Part shown: piece after piece, positions 6,322 to 6,479 of the stretch
Position numbering within the stretch: the stretch's first letter is position 1
How the letters are laid out: each line of letters starts with the position of its first letter
Source of the DNA: DASWOJ01 sp036398775
GTDB taxonomy: Bacteria; Pseudomonadota; Alphaproteobacteria; Acetobacterales; Acetobacteraceae
Length of the DNA stretch: 6,479 bases
NCBI GenBank assembly: GCA_036398775.1
Contig: DASWOJ010000487.1
Span: 1 to 6,479 of the forward strand
Direction: 5' to 3'
The notes under the pieces: generated by a model
The model's database searches: none
Seen by the model: the letters and a program-made list of their open reading frames with translations, nothing else
Told to the model about the DNA's origin: nothing
Program-made: the position numbers and the translations under genes

Positions 6322-6479
6322 TTGGCCACCACGGACGATCCGGCGACGGACGACCCCATCAACGACAAGCCGATGCCGCTGCTCGATCACCTGATCGAGC
6401 TGCGGACGCGCCTGCCGTGGAGCATGGGCGCGTTTATGCTCTGCTTCTTCGTCTGCTACCATTTCAGCAAGGAGATCTA
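6322..6479 (+). CDS. tatC: Sec-independent protein translocase subunit TatC (3' partial)
   Basis: The first 52 codons of TatC, the polytopic core of the twin-arginine translocase that recognises the RR motif of signal peptides; the window ends inside the gene. Counting from TTG 6322, the cytoplasmic N-terminal signature PLLDHLIELRTRL is at 19-31. Its E26 and R28 correspond to the signal-peptide-contacting Glu and Arg of the E. coli HLIELR motif. The first membrane helix begins at about 33 (WSMGAFMLCFFVCYHF). The N-terminus is acidic and slightly repetitive (TDDPATDDP). I chose TTG because of the AAGGAAG site at 6307-6313. Starting at ATG 6373 would give MPLLDHLIELR, still a complete signature, so it remains possible. 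Spacing of 14 bases from tatB indicates one transcript. Confidence 0.93.
   Translation, partial: MATTDDPATDDPINDKPMPLLDHLIELRTRLPWSMGAFMLCFFVCYHFSKEI

Overview
The window is high-GC DNA (most codons end in G or C) with every gene on the + strand. The protein families and the gene order point to an alphaproteobacterium. Acetobacteraceae or a neighbouring family is my best guess, but this is inference from style and synteny, not a database match.

Layout. (1) Bases 2-1126 encode a dGTPase-like HD-domain nucleotide hydrolase (dgt) whose true start lies upstream of the window. (2) argS, arginyl-tRNA synthetase, follows 7 bases later at 1134-2927. (3) A membrane-anchored SPOR-domain cell-wall protein follows 12 bases later at 2940-3746, from a GTG start. 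(4) A 144-base gap holds an imperfect hairpin of the dispersed CCCTC/GAGGG type. (5) nagZ, the GH3 beta-N-acetylglucosaminidase of peptidoglycan recycling, lies at 3891-4886. It overlaps by four bases a site-2-protease-family (M50) membrane protein at 4883-5584. (6) A 165-base gap carries an inverted repeat. (7) tatB at 5750-6307 and the 5' end of tatC, from 6322 to the window edge, begin the twin-arginine translocation genes.

How the genes relate. dgt-argS-SPOR looks like one transcription unit, nagZ-M50 a second translationally coupled pair, and tatB-tatC a third block, possibly with its own promoter. SPOR domains bind glycan strands stripped of stem peptides, and NagZ removes GlcNAc from recycled muropeptides, so the middle of the window has a cell-wall theme. 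The Tat genes export folded proteins, which in Gram-negative bacteria include some peptidoglycan amidases.

As I recall it, the usual alphaproteobacterial order is argS - SPOR - nagZ - scpA - scpB - tatA - tatB - tatC - serS. Here the M50 protein occupies the place of scpA, scpB and tatA. That is the most notable departure in what is otherwise an ordinary housekeeping region. I saw no mobile element, CRISPR array, tRNA or rRNA, and no convincing undescribed system.
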